From positions 20,314,740-20,378,739 of the forward strand of contig NC_086175.1 of the NCBI RefSeq assembly GCF_023053635.1: 64,000 nt of DNA. The letters are read 5' to 3'. Positions 1-10,265 of this stretch are shown here, piece by piece. The translations under genes were made by a program, and so were the position numbers. Position 1 is the stretch's first letter; every line of letters starts with the position of its first letter. The notes under the pieces are model-generated. The model was given only the letters and a program-made list of their open reading frames with translations, ran no database searches and was not told the origin of the DNA. This DNA is from Elgaria multicarinata webbii. Its lineage: Eukaryota; Chordata; Lepidosauria; Squamata; Anguidae.

Positions 1-190
1 CCATTGTCGTACTACTCGAACAGTCAAGAAGTTTTTCTTGATGTCCAGCCAGAATCTGGTTTCCTGTAACTTGAGCCCATTATTCCACGTCCTGCACTCT
101 GGGATGATTGAGAAGAGATCCTGGCCCTCCTCTGTGTGACAACCTTTCAAGTAGAGTGCTATCATGTCTCCCCTCAGTCTTCTGTAGATC
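1..190 (-). mobile_element. CR1 LINE, 3' region fragment
   Basis: The reverse complement reads like the usual CR1 3' region: a stretch about a gggagacatgatagcactc motif, then a tract ending in a gcaggacacggaataatgg motif. The same order of motifs recurs on the plus strand at 22619-23038. The element runs off the left edge of the window. It is non-coding and 5'-truncated, as most CR1 copies are. Confidence 0.75.
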
Positions 191-601
191 CTGCAGTCAT
201 GAGCACTGCCAATCCCTGTTTTATATGAAAACCTCAAAAGTCATCTCCCTTCCTTCTCTGATTCATGCAGAGTTCATTGTCCTTTGCTCACTCTTTCCCT
301 TCCCCCACAACAATTTTTATTGTGTTTTGACAACAAAAAGAATTAACATTACAACCACAAATCCTACACATAATCATGGGACTGCTTCAACATCAAATAT
401 TGCCTGGGGATGGGCAGTGGGGGGGGGGGGGGAAATCTTGGTGATCCTTTATTTAGAGATGGGCCATTGTTCTGATTAGATGGGCTGTTCCACTATCTCT
501 TAAGTTATCTCCGAAACAGATTTCCAAAATACTATAATGTAGGGGGTAAGGTCATCAAAGAAGAATTCCCTGCTCTTCTTCAGCAGGTAGAGGTAGGAAG
601 A
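191..601. other. No gene recognised; poly-G run
   Basis: Unassigned AT-rich DNA. The only clear structure is a run of about 14 G residues near 418-432. Open frames here are short and show no family I recognise. Confidence 0.5.
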
Positions 602-742
602 AGGGTTTTATTAACATGTTGGAGGATGTTTAACTGATAGGGTAGATTGGCTTAGAAAAGAGGGTTTAATTAATATGTTGGAGGATGTTTAACTGATAGG
701 GTAGATTGGCTTAGAAAAGAGGGTTTAATTAATATGTTGGAG
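602..742. repeat. Tandem repeat, 59-bp period, about 2.4 copies
   Basis: Units begin at 602, 661 and 720, each with the motif agggttt and then a stretch ending in gattggcttagaaaag. The second unit is almost identical to the first, and the third is cut short at about 742. The high identity points to a recent local duplication. No coding function is seen. Confidence 0.9.
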
Positions 743-959
743 TAAAATACTGCCTTTGTATCAACTTCAAGGAGGACTCTGTGAAAATCAAATAGCCCAA
801 CAACCCAAACACACTAACATTTCACAGAAAGCATGTTGATGAAATGGAATGGAATATGGCATGATTTTTTGTGACCTCCCTATTATCCCATGGATTAAAG
901 TAACACACACGTTAGTCAATGATGGTAAGAATCACATTTAACATTTGTATCATGCATTT

Positions 960-1215
960 CAAACATCCAAAGTACCTCAGCCTTTTCTGTCATTGCCCTG
1001 CATCTTTGGAACACCCTCTCCTTGGGAAGTGTGCATAGCCTCTTCTTTGCTGGCCTTAGAAGGATTTGAAAGTATTATTCTAGTTGTTGTTGTTAATTTT
1101 AGTGTACTGTACTTTTAATAAGGTTCTAGCTTCTGTTGCTATTTTATTTGTGCTATTTTATTATTTATTTTAACGATTTTTATATTAAATGTTGTTAGGG
1201 TTTGGTTATGTATTT
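960..1215 (+). mobile_element. L2-clade LINE 3' remnant (decayed)
   Basis: The text around 990-1060 resembles the degraded C-terminal coding part of an L2-like LINE (a short frame reading ALHLWNTLS-like), followed by AT-rich 3' sequence. The match is weak and I infer the family from its similarity to the better copies at 14560, 46370 and 49095. Confidence 0.4.
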
Positions 1216-1264
1216 TGCATTTTAAAAAAATAAGCTGTGAATGCCATCTTAGGCGTAATTACGG

Positions 1265-1656
1265 AAGGAATTGAGAAGAGAACAGCCAATATCGTACTGC
1301 TCTTACATAAATGTATGGTCTGACCATGCTTAGACCCCTGTGTACAGTTCTGGTCAACATATTACAAAACATTAATATTGTAGAGTTGGAAAAAGTGCAG
1401 AAAAAGACAACTGAAATGATCAAGGGACTGGAGCATCTTCCCTGTGAGGGAAGGTTACAACAGATGGTATTGTTTAGCTTGGGGAAAAGAGTGAGTAAGG
1501 AGAATCATGATAGAGGGGTACAAAATTATACATGGTGTGGACACTTTTCTCCCTCTCCCATAATATTAGATTCATGACAGATAAAACGAAATACTTCTTC
1601 TCACAGTGCATAGTCAAACTATGGAATTTGCCACCACAAGACATAGTGATGGCCAC
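1265..1656 (+). mobile_element. CR1 LINE 3' part, left piece (split by an LTR)
   Basis: A decayed frame at 1311-1460 reads like the C-terminus of the CR1 reverse transcriptase protein (VELEKVQKK, then IKGLEHLP), equivalent to VELEKVQKRATQMIRWLEQLP at 25600-25680. The 3' untranslated part follows, with cttctcacagtgcatagtc. It stops at 1656, where a solo LTR begins, and resumes at 2410. Truncated and non-functional. Confidence 0.8.
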
Positions 1657-2409
1657 TGCCACGACACAGGCTCTGAACACCAGACCCGGCCGAGGCTACT
1701 CCCTCCTCAAGCTAAGCACCACCGCTTGGGTGGCAAGGGATAAAAACCACCTTCCTCCAAACTATGTGGAGAAAGGGGTTTAAAATGGAGAAGGATTTTA
1801 ATATATATAATAATGCGCTGTGAGTTATATCTGCTTAGGTGAATGATTGTCAGAGTGGGTGTTAAATGTGTAAACTTAAGATGATAAATGCCAAACAGAC
1901 ACGTGGGACTTTTGTGGTAGTTTAAAAACAAAACAATCAAAATTTATTTTTAAAAGTTCATAAGCTTTGTTTCAAATAACATTTAAAAACCTTTTTGAAA
2001 CCTTTCATACAATCCGGTCACTCATTCACATTCGCGCTTTCCTTTTTCTCACACAATCACTCTTGAACTTTCTTTATTATCAGTATTGATTAATATACTT
2101 CCACTACATGCACACCACACCCTAAAGACACCACTCACTACACTGACCCTCAAATTTCCCAGAACTTAAGTACCATAAATACAGAGAGCACTACAGACTC
2201 TAAGAGTACCTAACAAGTCTCCCTGAAAAGCTTTCCTGAAAAAGAACCTTGAAAAGAACTCACAATCCCCTCAGTCATTCCCTTATATATCACTCCTCCC
2301 GCCTCCCAAGACATTCTAACTCCGCCCACTCAGGCCAACATTCTAAAAACCACAGACTTACACACTGCAGACATACATTTGGAATTGACTTGTGGGGTGT
2401 AACGCCACA
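1657..2409 (+). mobile_element. Solo LTR of an LTR retroelement (family not assigned)
   Basis: The element starts with TG (tgccacgacacagg) and ends with CA (gtaacgccaca). It is flanked by the 5-bp direct repeat GCCAC at 1652-1656 and 2410-2414, and it interrupts a CR1 fragment cleanly. Length is 753 bp. A second copy lies at 16301-17031. No internal coding region is present, so this is the single LTR left after recombination between two LTRs. The 5-bp duplication fits Gypsy-like or ERV-like elements. It is younger than the CR1 it entered. The given orientation is arbitrary. Confidence 0.8.
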
Positions 2410-2515
2410 GCCACCATTTTGGATTACTTTAAAAGGGGGTGAGACAAATTCCTGAAAGAGAAGGCTATCAATGGTTACTAGTCCTGATGGCTCTACTCTA
2501 CCCTTTCAGTAACCT
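2410..2515 (+). mobile_element. CR1 LINE 3' part, right piece
   Basis: This continues the CR1 fragment after the LTR. The text from ccattttggattac through ctatcaatggttactagtcc matches the same stretch in the CR1 copies at 25900-25970 and 32615-32690. It fades out before the usual 3' terminus. Confidence 0.75.
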
Positions 2516-3560
2516 TTACACTAGTTTTGTTAAGTTAGAAGCCAGGTTTATCCCCATGTTGTAGAGGTGGACTTCTGTGGGGTTGTATCCAATATTAATC
2601 CTACTTAGAATAGATCCATCGAAATGAATAGACTTAAATTACACTAACTTTGAATACAAGCTGTGGACTCCTAATGAATTTGTGGCTGGGCAGGGATTTT
2701 AATCTTGGATACTCCAGCTCATATCGTACACATGTTTATTTAGGGGTAAGTCTCACTGGGCCTGGTGACACAATCACGGAAGGGGACATAAGTCATGTTG
2801 TCTTACTTTCCCTGCCGTGCATGCATAACTAGCCTCGCGGCATGGCTTGTCATGTCTCATTGGCTTGCGGACAACAGGTTCAAAGGGTTCAGTTGAACAC
2901 CCTAATCCGCTGCTGCTGCCATGTAGCAGGGCCAGTGCTAGCTGTAGGAAAGAGCGACAGATTCAGCTATTCCCCACCCCGCTCCTCCTCCGGAAGGCTT
3001 TTTTCACCAGTGCAGCCGCTGCACCCCCCAGCTCGCTCGCTCTTTCACTCACTCACTCAGCCGCTCCCTACTCCCAGCTGCTCTGCCTGACCTCTCGTGA
3101 TAGTTGCTGAACAAGGTGGGAGCAGCAGCCACACTGGAGCCAGGAAGCAGCACGTGGTGAAGCCGAGGAGGGGACTGTTTCTGTAAGTAGTAAGATTGCC
3201 CTCCTCCCTTCGGAGCTGCTGCCCTCCTCTCGTCATCAGCCCTGCAGGTACTGTAATATTTGGGAGAAAGAGAGAGAGAGAGAGAGAGAAGCTGTATGTT
3301 TACGTGCCTTCTCTCCTCATCACTGCCCCACCACCCACCCCAGTCTGGACTCTAGCAAGAGAAAAGAAAGGGGGAAGGGGGGAGAACTGCAATGCCCCCC
3401 AGGACCTCCTGGCTAAGGAGGGTTCATTCAGCAGCATCTTTTTCAGAATGCTGGCTAAAACAATTCCTATCTGCCCTTGCTTATTTTAGGGTGTCCAACC
3501 CCCTTTTTTCAAGCCGTTCTTTTGGTAAACATGGTATGTGTGTAACTTGTGTCACTTTAA
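2516..3560. other. Unassigned; GC-richer patch and (GA)n
   Basis: No protein family is recognised. The stretch 2900-3250 is richer in GC and CpG than its surroundings and ends with a splice-donor-like sequence (ctgtaagtag) at about 3181. A (GA)n run lies at 3265-3290. It could be part of an unannotated transcript or of a non-autonomous transposon that starts near 2930 (gggccagtgctagc). No choice can be made from sequence alone. Confidence 0.4.
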
Positions 3561-3569
3561 AACAGAGCT

Positions 3570-3655
3570 GCAGCACAATCCTATGTATGTCTACTCAGAA
3601 GTAAGCCCCACTGAGATCAATCAAACTTACTCTGAGGAAAATGTGCATAGGATTC
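3570..3655. repeat. Short palindromic repeat (aatcctatg...cataggatt)
   Basis: Starts with caatcctatgtatg and ends with gtgcataggatt, with taagccccactgag in the middle. These are the two arms of a short inverted-repeat element common in reptile DNA. Related decayed copies lie near 11675-11755, 15860-16035, 37085-37165, 43780-43855, 46965-47045, 49625-49700 and 50620-50700. Confidence 0.55.
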
Positions 3656-5440
3656 CTGAAAATGAAGAGAGGATGAAAAAAAGACAGGAGAAAAAGAATT
3701 GTAGAAACAGAATAGCAAGGTAACTGTGGGATATTTAACCATATTTAAAGACAATAAGTACAGTAAAATTAGTGCTCCTCTACTTCAGTCCCAATCAAAT
3801 AATTACAACGGTGCAGTACAGATTATTTGTTAATTAAAAAAATACAGTTTACTTCACTTTTCATTTATTTCGTTTGTTTGATGAATGAAAAAAAAAAGTC
3901 CTTTATTACTGTATATTCAATCAATGTTGACCTTGAAAAAAATAATCCCTGGCCGAACCACCTAATGAAATGTGCTGCGCATGCCTATGCATGTCATGCA
4001 AAACTGGAAAGGGTTGCTTGTTGCCAGGGTTAACAAGCCACCCCAGAACCCTACAATTGCCATTGTGGTTTATTTCCGCCTCCATGCTCATGTGAACCCA
4101 GTCACTGTGTTCAGTGGGACTTACTCCCCAATAACTGTCTTCTGGACTGAAACCTTAGCCACTAAGCTACATCTCCTCTACAGATGCCTTTCCCCATACT
4201 TTTCCCAAGACCAACAGGAAAAGTGGTAGAATTCTATCAATGTTAAACAATGGGCCCGGATCATGAAATAAATGTGTTAGGCTTTGATCCAGTTTTAGGC
4301 ACATTCAGCTGTAGTCTGGCAGAAGGAGACTTCCCTGATCACCTCCTCCCCAGGACAGCTCCTCCAGCCCCCTGAAAGTGCTACATAGAGCATTAAGGGA
4401 CTCTACTGAATGGAGTGAGTTATGGTATGAGGACACAGAGGGAGGGTTCCCCTAAATTTGGGCAGAAACACCTTGTGTGAGCAAAGCCCTTCGGTTGATG
4501 GAAGGCAGATCCTAGATCCAAACCCTTACCATTTTTGCTGTAACACAGACTATTGCTGTAACTATGGGAACATATCCAAGGGCTATTTCCCAGGGAAAGG
4601 ATGATCAAACACCCATTAGATGTCTGGGTTCTGTTAATCTGCCCATTTGCATCTCAAATAATACTGTTGTTGACAGCTTTGTATGTCTCACATATTTTGG
4701 GGCCTGGTTTGCATTCCTGCAGTAAACATTTGAAATCCAGCTGATTCACTGAAAAGCCAGCAACACTATTTACAACATAAGGCCTTCTGTTGATCTCTGT
4801 CTCTTCATCAAAGATGCTGGAGACATCAAAGTCACATATCAGAATCCATACCTGTATCACATGCTGTCCACATTTTTAAGGTGATGGAGCCCCCTCATTT
4901 AAAAACAAAAATCCAATTTGCATATACATTGTCTTTCAGTGGGAATAATGAAGGCTGTGATTAATCACTGGCATGAACCTCAGGAAGTATTTACTCTGGA
5001 AATTTAGTTAGTGATTTGAATACTGTGATTTAGATGTCATGCCCAGCTGCACAAATGATTGATTATTTTTTATCCCCATAATGACTAAACTTTTAATTTT
5101 TATGTGGTTCAACCGACAGCATCTGATTAATATTAGCAGTATGGTAAGTTCAGCCCCTGGACCTTTTATGAAATTGTCTCTACAGATAACCATTTTGGAA
5201 AGAGGTGCTTTGTTGTTGTTGTTGTATTTATTGGAACTTTTCAAAGTAATGATGTATATATGGATGGCACTTTGTGCATTATAATCTATATTTATGACTT
5301 TCCCAGCATTCTGTCACTCTCTAGTGTAACCCAAAATATCCAGGATGAGGCTACACAGCCATTGTTTGTATGCAAAAAACCAGCATAAGAAGCAAAGTAG
5401 TGTTTGGGGACTTTGTTGCAGTATAGGCAATACGTATCTT
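3656..5440. other. Mostly unassigned intergenic DNA
   Basis: Nothing coding is recognised. The stretch 3990-4170 (caagccacccc and a tgtgaacccagtc motif) resembles 20960-21060 and may be a decayed non-autonomous DNA transposon. The remainder is unique-looking AT-rich sequence. Confidence 0.4.
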
Positions 5441-5451
5441 CTTGTTGTTGT

Positions 5452-7413
5452 TTATTCATTCAGTCGCTTCCGACTCTTCGTGACTTCATGGACCAGCCCA
5501 TGCCAGAGCTTTCTGTGGGCCGTTGCCACCCCTAGCTCCCCCAAGGTCAAGTCTATCACCTCCAGAATATCATCCATCCATCTTGCCCTTGGTCGGCCCC
5601 TCTTCCTTTTGCCTTCCACTTTCCCTAGCATCAGCCTCTTCTCCAGGGTATCCTGTCTTCTCATTGTGTGGCCAAAGTACTTCAGTTTTGCCTTTAACGC
5701 CATTCCCTCAAGTGAGCAGTCTGGCTTTATTTCCTGGAGTATGGACTGGTTTGATCTTCTTGCAGTCCACGGCACTCTCAGAATTTTCCTCCAACACCAC
5801 AGTTCAAAAGCTTCTATCTTCCTTCGCTCAGCTTTCCTTATGGTCCAGCTCTCGCAGCCATAGGTTACTCCGGGGAATACCATTGCTTTAACTATGCGGA
5901 CCTTTGTTGTCAGTGTGGTGTCTCTGCTCTTAACTATTTTATCAAGATTTGTCATTACTCTCCTCCCAAGAAGTAAACGTCTTCTGATTTTCTGGCTGCA
6001 GTCAGCGTCTGCAGTAATCTTTGCGCCCAGAAATACAAAGTCTGTCACTGCCTCCACGTTTTCGCCCTCTATTTGCCAGTTATCAATTAAGCTGGTTGCT
6101 ATAATCTTGGATTTTTTGAGGTTTAACTGCAACCCAGCTTTTGCACTTTCTTCTTTCACCTTCGTCATAAGGCTCCTCAGCTCCTCCTCACTTTCAGCCA
6201 TCAAAGTGGTGTCTTCTGCATATCTGAGATTGCTAATGTTTCTTCCTGTGATTTTAACTCCAGCCTTGGATTCATCAAGCCCAGCACGTCGCACGATGTG
6301 TTCTGCATACAAGTTGAATAGGTAAGGTGAGAGTATACAACCCTGCCGTACTCCTTTCCCAATCTTAAACCAGTCCGTTGTTCCATGGTCTGTTCTTACC
6401 GTTGCTATTTGTTCGTTATACAGATTCCTCAGGAGGCAGACAAGATGACTTGGTATCCCCATACCACCAAGAACTTGCCACAGTTTGTTATGATCCACAC
6501 AGTCAAAGGCTTTAGAATAGTCAATAAAACAGAAATAGATGTTTTTCTGGAACTCCCTGGCTTTCTCCATTATCCAGCGGATATTGGCAATTTGGTCTCT
6601 AGTTCCTCTGCCTTTTCTAAACCCAGCTTGTACATCTGGCAATTCTCGCTCCATGAATTGCTGGAGTCTACCTTGCAGGATCTTGAGCATTACCTTACTG
6701 GCATGTGAAATAAGTGCCACTGTCCGATAGTTTGAACATTCTTTAGTGTTTCCCTTTTTTGGTATGGGGATATAAGTTGATTTTTTCCAGTCTGATGGCC
6801 ATTCTTGTGTTTTCCAAATTTGCTGGCATATGGCATGCATCACCTTGACAGCATCATCTTGTAATATTTTAAACAGTTCAGCTGGGATACTGTCGTCTCC
6901 TGCTGCCTTGTTATTAGCATTGCTTCTTAAGGTCCATTCAACCTCACTCTTCAGGATGTCTGGCTCTAACTCACTGACCACACCGTCTGAGCTATCCCCG
7001 ATATTATTATCCTTCCTATACAGATCTTTTGTATATTCTTGCCACCTTTTCTTGATCTCTTCTGTTTCTGTTAGGTCCTTGCCATCTTTGTTTTTGATCA
7101 TACCCATTTTTGCCTGGAATTTACCTCCGATGTTTCTAATTTTCTGGAAGAAGTCTCTTGTCCTTCCTATTCTATTGTCTTCTTCCACTTCCACGCATTG
7201 CTTGTTTAAAAATAATTCCTTATCTCTTCTGGCTAACCTCTGGAATTTTGCATTTAATTGGGCATATCTCCCCCTATCACTGTTGCCTTTTGCTTTCCTT
7301 CTTTCTTGGGCTACTTCCAGTGTCTCAGCAGACAGCCATCTTGCCTTCTTGGTTTTTTCTTTGGAACGTTTTTTGTTGCCACCTCTTGGACAATGTTGCG
7401 AACTTCTGTGCAT
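5452..7413 (-). pseudogene. BovB reverse transcriptase, open but with altered active site
   Basis: This frame of 653 codons covers the RT domain and the C-terminal region. The first catalytic block reads CFIDYSKAFD (Asp near residue 298). The second block, normally YADD, reads RYAEDTTLMAE, with Glu replacing the second catalytic Asp at residue 400 (codon 6214-6216). The C-terminal part (VPWTARRSNQSILQEI, then RRQDTLEKRLMLGKVEGKRK) is complete to the stop codon. It is separated from the upstream endonuclease frame by a frameshift near 7350-7365, in an A-rich lysine tract. The D-to-E change and the frameshift make this copy unlikely to be active. Confidence 0.88.
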
Positions 7414-7832
7414 AGTTCTTCCGGGACCCTATCTACTAAACCTAGTCCCTTAAATCTATTCTTCACTTCCACTGCATATTCATTAGGAATATTAGTGAGC
7501 TCATATCTAACTGATCTGTAGGTCTTCCCTATTCTCTTTAGTTTGATTCTAAATTGTGCAATAAGAAGTTCGTGATCTGAACTACAGTCAGCTCCAGGTC
7601 TTGTTTTTACCGTCTGTATAGATGTCCACCACCTTTGGCTGCAAAGGATGTAGTCAATCTGATTTCGGTGTCGGCCATCTGGTGAAGTCCATGTATAAAG
7701 CTGTCTTTTAGGTTGTTGGAAGAGAGTGTTTGTTATGCACAGTGAGTTGTCCTGGCAAAATTCTATCAGCCTATGTCCCACTTCATTTTGTTCTCCTAGA
7801 CCATGCTTACCTGTAATTCCAGATGTCATTTG
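7366..7832 (-). pseudogene. BovB endonuclease, C-terminal part
   Basis: The frame reads through SQMTSGITGKHGLGEQNEVG, the substrate-binding block TWTSPDGRHRNQIDYIL and the catalytic SDHELL motif near the end of the endonuclease domain, then enters the linker to RT. The first half of the domain, with its Glu and Asp metal ligands, is absent. The boundary at about 7832 is where BovB similarity stops. Confidence 0.85.
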
Positions 7833-7842
7833 ACTACCCACC

Positions 7843-8008
7843 TTAGCACAAAGGAATTCTGGCATTATATAAGGATTCTCCCCCAGTGCAACTTAACCAT
7901 CTGATGGCAGCCATTAACACAGAATGCTGCAGTGAAGTGCTATATATAGCACAAAGGAATTCTTGCATTATATAAGGATTCTTCCCCCAGTACAACTTAA
8001 CCATCTGT
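7843..8008. repeat. Direct repeat of about 60 bp, offset about 106 bp
   Basis: The stretch starting tagcacaaaggaattctgg at about 7843 recurs at about 7949 with a few differences and extends to caacttaaccatctg. It borders the 5' end of the BovB copy. It may be a local tandem duplication within a decayed CR1 fragment. Confidence 0.75.
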
Positions 8009-8034
8009 GCTGTTAACTGTGCTGTCATTTTGGT

Positions 8035-8228
8035 AGTGGTGGATAACAACATGGAGGATAAAGCTATGAATGGCTACTAGTCATGATGGCTATATAGTAC
8101 CTCCGATTCAGAGGCAGTATGGCTCAGGATACCAGTTGAATGTCCTACTTGTGGTTGGCCACTATGTGAACAGAATACTGGACTAGATAGGCCTTTGGTC
8201 CGGTCCTACATGGTTCTTCTTATGTTCT
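8035..8228 (+). mobile_element. CR1 LINE 3' end
   Basis: Text such as ggctactagtcatgatggc and the terminal cttcttatgttct match the 3' end of the CR1 copies at 25970-26178 and 32670-32864. The 5' limit is unclear. Confidence 0.7.
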
Positions 8229-8263
8229 AACATCATCCATTTCAAAATTAATTTTCTGGGGAG

Positions 8264-8392
8264 AGTCCAGCAGTGGGCCCTCCAAATATTTTGGCCTTCA
8301 ACTCTCATCCCTTACCATTGGCTACTTTGCCTAGGGCTGATTGGAGTTGTAGGCCAAAACATCTGAAGGTCCATGAGTTGCCGGCCCCTGGT
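8264..8392. mobile_element. Palindromic hAT-like MITE (CAGCCTTCCCC family)
   Basis: The decayed inverted arms carry the family core: gccctccaaatattttggcc on the left and gagttgtaggccaaaacatc on the right, around a short centre. About nineteen copies of this family lie in the window. Target duplications are not visible here. Confidence 0.6.
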
Positions 8393-8707
8393 TTAAGTAA
8401 ACATCTCTTTCTGTCATCCCATTGGCTGCCTTGTATAGTAAACACATCTGCTCTTCTCAATGAAACCTATGCACTCTTGATTGTTTTAGCAGTATTAATT
8501 TGGAAGATATCAGAAGGTTTAGGAACAACCTATGAATTCACTGTGCAGTTAGAGCAATTTTTTTTAAAAGCAAAGCAGGAAGTTGTGAACTAATTACTAA
8601 TCTGCTGTTAACTGTGAATGACAACTGTGTTATCCCCCAGAATTGGAAATCTTTGGGCTTCCTATCAGTTCTCCAATAGATAGTATAGGACACAAGTTAT
8701 TGCAACA

Positions 8708-8850
8708 GGGGTAGAAAATACATGGTAGTCCAGATATTGTTGGACTACACACATACACACATCTACCCAAGCCAGCATGGCCAATGGTGAGGGTTTATGG
8801 GAGTTGTAGGCCAACACCATCTGAGGGCCACGTGCTCTCCGTCCTTGAGT
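8708..8850. mobile_element. Palindromic hAT-like MITE, decayed
   Basis: Contains the right-arm motif gggagttgtaggccaac and the central text gccagcatggccaatgg. The left arm is disrupted. Same family as 42440-42580. Confidence 0.55.
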
Positions 8851-9350
8851 TACAGTAGTAGAGGGATTATTTCTCCAAAATATGCCCTTCAAAGCCCAAA
8901 CTATACCCTGTGAAAGTTAATTTAACTCCCCTTTCCTTTCACTGCTCCCTGTTTTAATGTCATTTTAGGGTGCAGGACAATTGCCTCTATCCTAAAAAAA
9001 AAAAAAAAAAAGTGTGTTCCCCCCCCCTTTATTGCATAGGTTGCTTCCAGCTCCTAGTGCTCCCAATCACAATGCATTTTGTAGCTCTTTCATTTGGGGT
9101 GCTGCTGCTGAAGGTGGGGTAAGAAAAAAGGCAAAAGACAAAAGAAGCAATGGAGAAAAACAGGGGAGTTGCAAATTGATGACATCAACATCTGGATCCC
9201 TTGTAAAATTATGTGAATGAAGCATGGCGAGTGCACAATACGGAAGCAGCTATATTGGGGAAATAACACCCCAGATGACAACGTAGAAACAGGAATGATA
9301 TGAAGTTCAGGATCCAAAGAGCTGCTTAGTTTTATGCAAGGGGCTTACAC
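8851..9350. other. No gene recognised; poly-A tract
   Basis: Contains an A-run near 8995-9011 and a C-run near 9019. Otherwise unassigned. Confidence 0.5.
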
Positions 9351-9351
9351 T

Positions 9352-9768
9352 AGAATCATAGAGTTGGCTGGGGTCTTCTCATCCAACCCCCTGCTGGGTG
9401 GAGGAAATCTAGAATGTCCCCAACAGATGGCTGTACAGCTTCTGCTTGAAGACTCCCAGCAAAGGAGAGTCTACCACCTACATAGCTAACGAATCCCATT
9501 GTAGAACTGCTTATCTGTCAAGACGTTTCTCTTAATGATCAGTTGAAATCTGCCCTCCTGTAACTTAAAGCCATTAGATTTAGCCTTTTCTTCTAGGGCA
9601 GCATGGAATTGGAAACCCTTCCTCTCCTGCAGCGCCATGGTCCCAATCTAAACTGAATTAGGGCCATGCCCCCTTGAAGTAGAGTAGAGGAAACAAACTC
9701 TATGTGTGATTAGGGGCAAGTTAAGTTTGGCCTTCAGTCTTCTCTTCTCCAGGCTCAATCAGTAGATC
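9352..9768 (-). mobile_element. CR1 LINE 3' region
   Basis: The reverse complement reads like the CR1 3' untranslated region: the Plus-strand text tagaatcatagagttgg at its left end is the complement of the CR1 terminal octamer zone, followed by complements of the usual tracts up to ctcttctccaggctcaa. Well preserved but non-coding. Confidence 0.8.
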
Positions 9769-10049
9769 TTTTTCTTTTTTTGAACAGCAGACTCCCAGGT
9801 CACATCACAAAGTACTTTTGAAAGCCCACCAGCCATTTCCAAGAGCAGTAGGATGGGGAAAGGCAATGTGATGCCTGCAGGCCTCAGTGCAGCCCCAGAT
9901 ACCTCTCCTGGTGCCTCCGAATGTGCTCTCTCCCACCCACTTTGTAGTGGAGGGGGGGAAATAAAGTTTAACTCATTTTGTTACCAGCTCTGGGTTCAAA
10001 GGAGCTGTGTAGGATGTTGGGGCTCTTTTGGGCAGGTTACTTGTCCTTT

Positions 10050-10265
10050 CTGACTAGCCAGGCTTCCCATTGTTAGAAAACATGTTCTTTCTCCTGTGGG
10101 CGAAGCCAATTGAAGCCCCAAGAAATCAGCCAGCATGCAAAAGTGGAAGCCAATACAAATCGATGCTGCTAACTCCATGACAACCATTTTGTGGTGGTGC
10201 CCAAGACAGTTTCTCAAATTGCCAAATGTGCCCACAGGTCCAAAAAGGTTAACAACCCTGGCAAT
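10050..10265. mobile_element. hAT-like non-autonomous element (ccattttgtggtggtg family)
   Basis: The motifs ccattttgtggtggtgcc and tctcaaattgcc are shared with 56966-57300. The right end (cccacaggtccaaaaaggtt, then aacaaccctgg) resembles the ggttggggacccctg type of hAT end. Ends are decayed. Confidence 0.5.

Larger units (their letters stand above)
5442..7832 (-). mobile_element. BovB (RTE-clade) LINE, 5'-truncated, nearly intact RT
   Basis: The minus strand encodes the C-terminal half of an apurinic-type endonuclease followed by reverse transcriptase. It matches my memory of the BovB protein closely (YTWTSPDGRHRNQIDYIL, RKGRGTRDQIANIRWIMEKA, KGVRQGCILSP). The N-terminal endonuclease is missing, so the copy is 5'-truncated near 7832. 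The 3' end near 5442 has the short aac-type tail usual for RTE elements. A 653-codon frame without stops indicates a fairly recent insertion. BovB is widespread in squamates and known for horizontal transfer. Confidence 0.93.

Noticed and set aside
602-742. CRISPR-like regular repeats
   Set aside because: The units are directly adjacent without spacers, and this is vertebrate DNA.
5345-7521. Several plus-strand frames of 85-207 codons across the BovB copy
   Set aside because: They are the antisense image of the BovB ORF2; their composition (Leu/Ser/Phe-rich) is what antisense of this element gives.
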